NCBI GenBank assembly: GCA_049242885.1
Contig: JBMLOQ010000025.1
Span: 1 to 7,446, forward strand
DNA from: CAIVPM01 sp049242885
GTDB lineage: Bacteria; Bacteroidota; Bacteroidia; Chitinophagales; Chitinophagaceae
Length of the DNA: 7,446 bases
Direction of reading: 5' to 3'
Position numbers and translations under genes: made by a program
Notes under the pieces: model-generated
Database searches by the model: none
Told to the model about the DNA's origin: nothing
What the model saw: only the letters and a program-made list of their open reading frames with translations
In this document: positions 6,517 through 7,446 of the stretch, piece by piece
Position numbering within the stretch: the stretch's first letter is position 1
How the letters are laid out: each line of letters opens with the position of its first letter

Positions 6517-7446
6517 GTGATTAAAATACTTAGAGATAAAAGCATTGCTGCTATACTATTATTGATTATTACTGCTGCATTAGTGCATTTTCATTTGCTA
6601 ATGCAACCCATTAGTTTTTCAAGCAACGAGGTAGGCTTTTTAGGTAGTTTAATTAGTACTTACAAAACAAAATTAGTACCCCAGTTTTGGGTTGTAATTT
6701 ATTTTGTACTCATTTTTTCACAAGCTTTGCAACTAAATTTTTTATTGGGCAATGGTAAAATGTTTACCAAAAATGGCTTTACAACAGCATTTGCATATTT
6801 ATTGTTAAGTGCAACTGTAAAAGAGTTTAGTACAATTAATGCTGCATTATTTATAAATAGTATACTCATTTGGATTTTTGCAAAAATTATTAATTTATAC
6901 AACCACCCACAGCCCAAAACTATATTGTTTAATATTGGTTTATTAATCAGTATTTGTATTGCATTATATCCACCAAGCATTGTAATGGTTTTATTTATGA
7001 TTTTTGGATATACAATAATGCGACCCTTTAGAATTACAGAATTATTAGTGTTAGTTTTGGGTTTGGCAAGTGTTTTTTACATTGTTGTATCTATATTTTT
7101 TTTACAAAACAACTTGCCTTTGGCAAAGCAATTTTTACCTAACATTAGCATTAGCTTTCCTTTGCCATCAAAAGTAGAACATCATTTTTGGTTAAATTTA
7201 GGGGCTATATTTTTATTATTTATAGTAGGTTTTTTTGCTTTTTTGCCCAACAGTAATAGAATGGTTATTCAAAGTCGTAAAAACTGGGGTGTAATGCTTT
7301 TATTGTTTGTGATATTGTGCTTTTTTAGTTTTATTTTTAATTACAAAACGCCTTATTGTTTATTGTTGCTAATTGTACCAATTGCAGCCTTTGCTAGTAA
7401 CTTTTTTTTATATACTAAAAAATTGTTTTTTGTTTATGTGGTTTTG
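6517..7446 (+). CDS. DUF6427-like multi-pass membrane protein, GTG start, 3' end outside the window
   Basis: From GTG at 6517 the frame is open for 310 codons to the last base, so the end is missing. The protein is very hydrophobic, with about ten candidate membrane segments (near residues 10-28, 56-75, 88-103, 108-124, 137-150, 153-168, 175-196, 226-243, 257-275 and 280-298) joined by short loops; a Lys/Arg-rich loop (NSNRMVIQSRKNW, 245-257) precedes the ninth. The order of segments, MRPFRITELLVLVLG near 168-182 and the RK loop are like Bacteroidota DUF6427 proteins, whose function is unknown; this match is from memory and moderate. The start is GTG because the frame has a stop at 6505-6507 and no earlier usual start codon; the first ATG, at 6601 (residue 29), would remove the first membrane segment. 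It follows the secreted protein by 9 bp in the same frame and is probably co-transcribed. Confidence 0.75.
   Translation, partial: MIKILRDKSIAAILLLIITAALVHFHLLMQPISFSSNEVGFLGSLISTYKTKLVPQFWVVIYFVLIFSQALQLNFLLGNGKMFTKNGFTTAFAYLLLSATVKEFSTINAALFINSILIWIFAKIINLYNHPQPKTILFNIGLLISICIALYPPSIVMVLFMIFGYTIMRPFRITELLVLVLGLASVFYIVVSIFFLQNNLPLAKQFLPNISISFPLPSKVEHHFWLNLGAIFLLFIVGFFAFLPNSNRMVIQSRKNWGVMLLLFVILCFFSFIFNYKTPYCLLLLIVPIAAFASNFFLYTKKLFFVYVVL

Noticed and set aside
6699..6980. Minus-strand frame of 93 codons inside the membrane protein gene
   Set aside because: The plus frame stays open for 310 codons and gives regular membrane segments; the minus frame is antisense to it.
1..7446. CRISPR array, tRNA/rRNA gene, insertion sequence or attachment site
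   Set aside because: No regularly spaced repeats, cloverleaf-like sequence, transposase motif or terminal inverted repeats were seen; gaps between genes are all shorter than 135 bp.

Overview
This AT-rich window (roughly two thirds A+T, more between genes) looks like the chromosome of a low-GC member of the phylum Bacteroidota, most likely of the Chitinophagaceae/Chitinophagales. Reasons: an Omp28-family lipoprotein, a DUF6029-type outer-membrane protein and a DUF6427-like membrane protein, all families I know from Bacteroidota; a secreted protein (4981-6507) that resembles a conserved unknown protein of Chitinophagaceae; and A/T-rich start regions without Shine-Dalgarno motifs. The genus is not determined. 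These family assignments come from motif recognition by eye, not from a search.

Layout. Positions 1-2127 (minus strand) hold a two-gene transcription unit: a TlpA/ResA-like thioredoxin-fold protein (1639-2127), followed after 2 bp by a 545+ residue DUF6029-type barrel protein that runs off the left edge. Back to back with it, across a 113-bp, about 15% G+C divergent spacer, is a plus-strand Omp28-family lipoprotein with its own CxxC (2241-3275). It ends at a strong intrinsic terminator (3322-3353). Next come a SpoU/TrmH-type RNA 2'-O-methyltransferase (3408-3995) and, 11 bp later, a lipoprotein polysaccharide deacetylase (4007-4855). After a 125-bp spacer lies a secreted 508-residue protein of unknown function (4981-6507), followed after 9 bp by a GTG-initiated multi-pass membrane protein (6517 to the right edge).

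How the genes fit together. The left half looks like an envelope thiol-redox module: two exported CxxC proteins beside a predicted outer-membrane barrel whose mature part has exactly two cysteines, five residues apart. The trmH/deacetylase pair is tightly spaced but has no obvious shared pathway. No mobile element, CRISPR array, tRNA or rRNA is visible, and no gap between genes exceeds 135 bp. Nothing here is clearly a new defence or mobile system; the most unusual content is the redox/barrel cluster and the unknown secreted protein with its Gly/Asn/Trp/Phe-rich insert.
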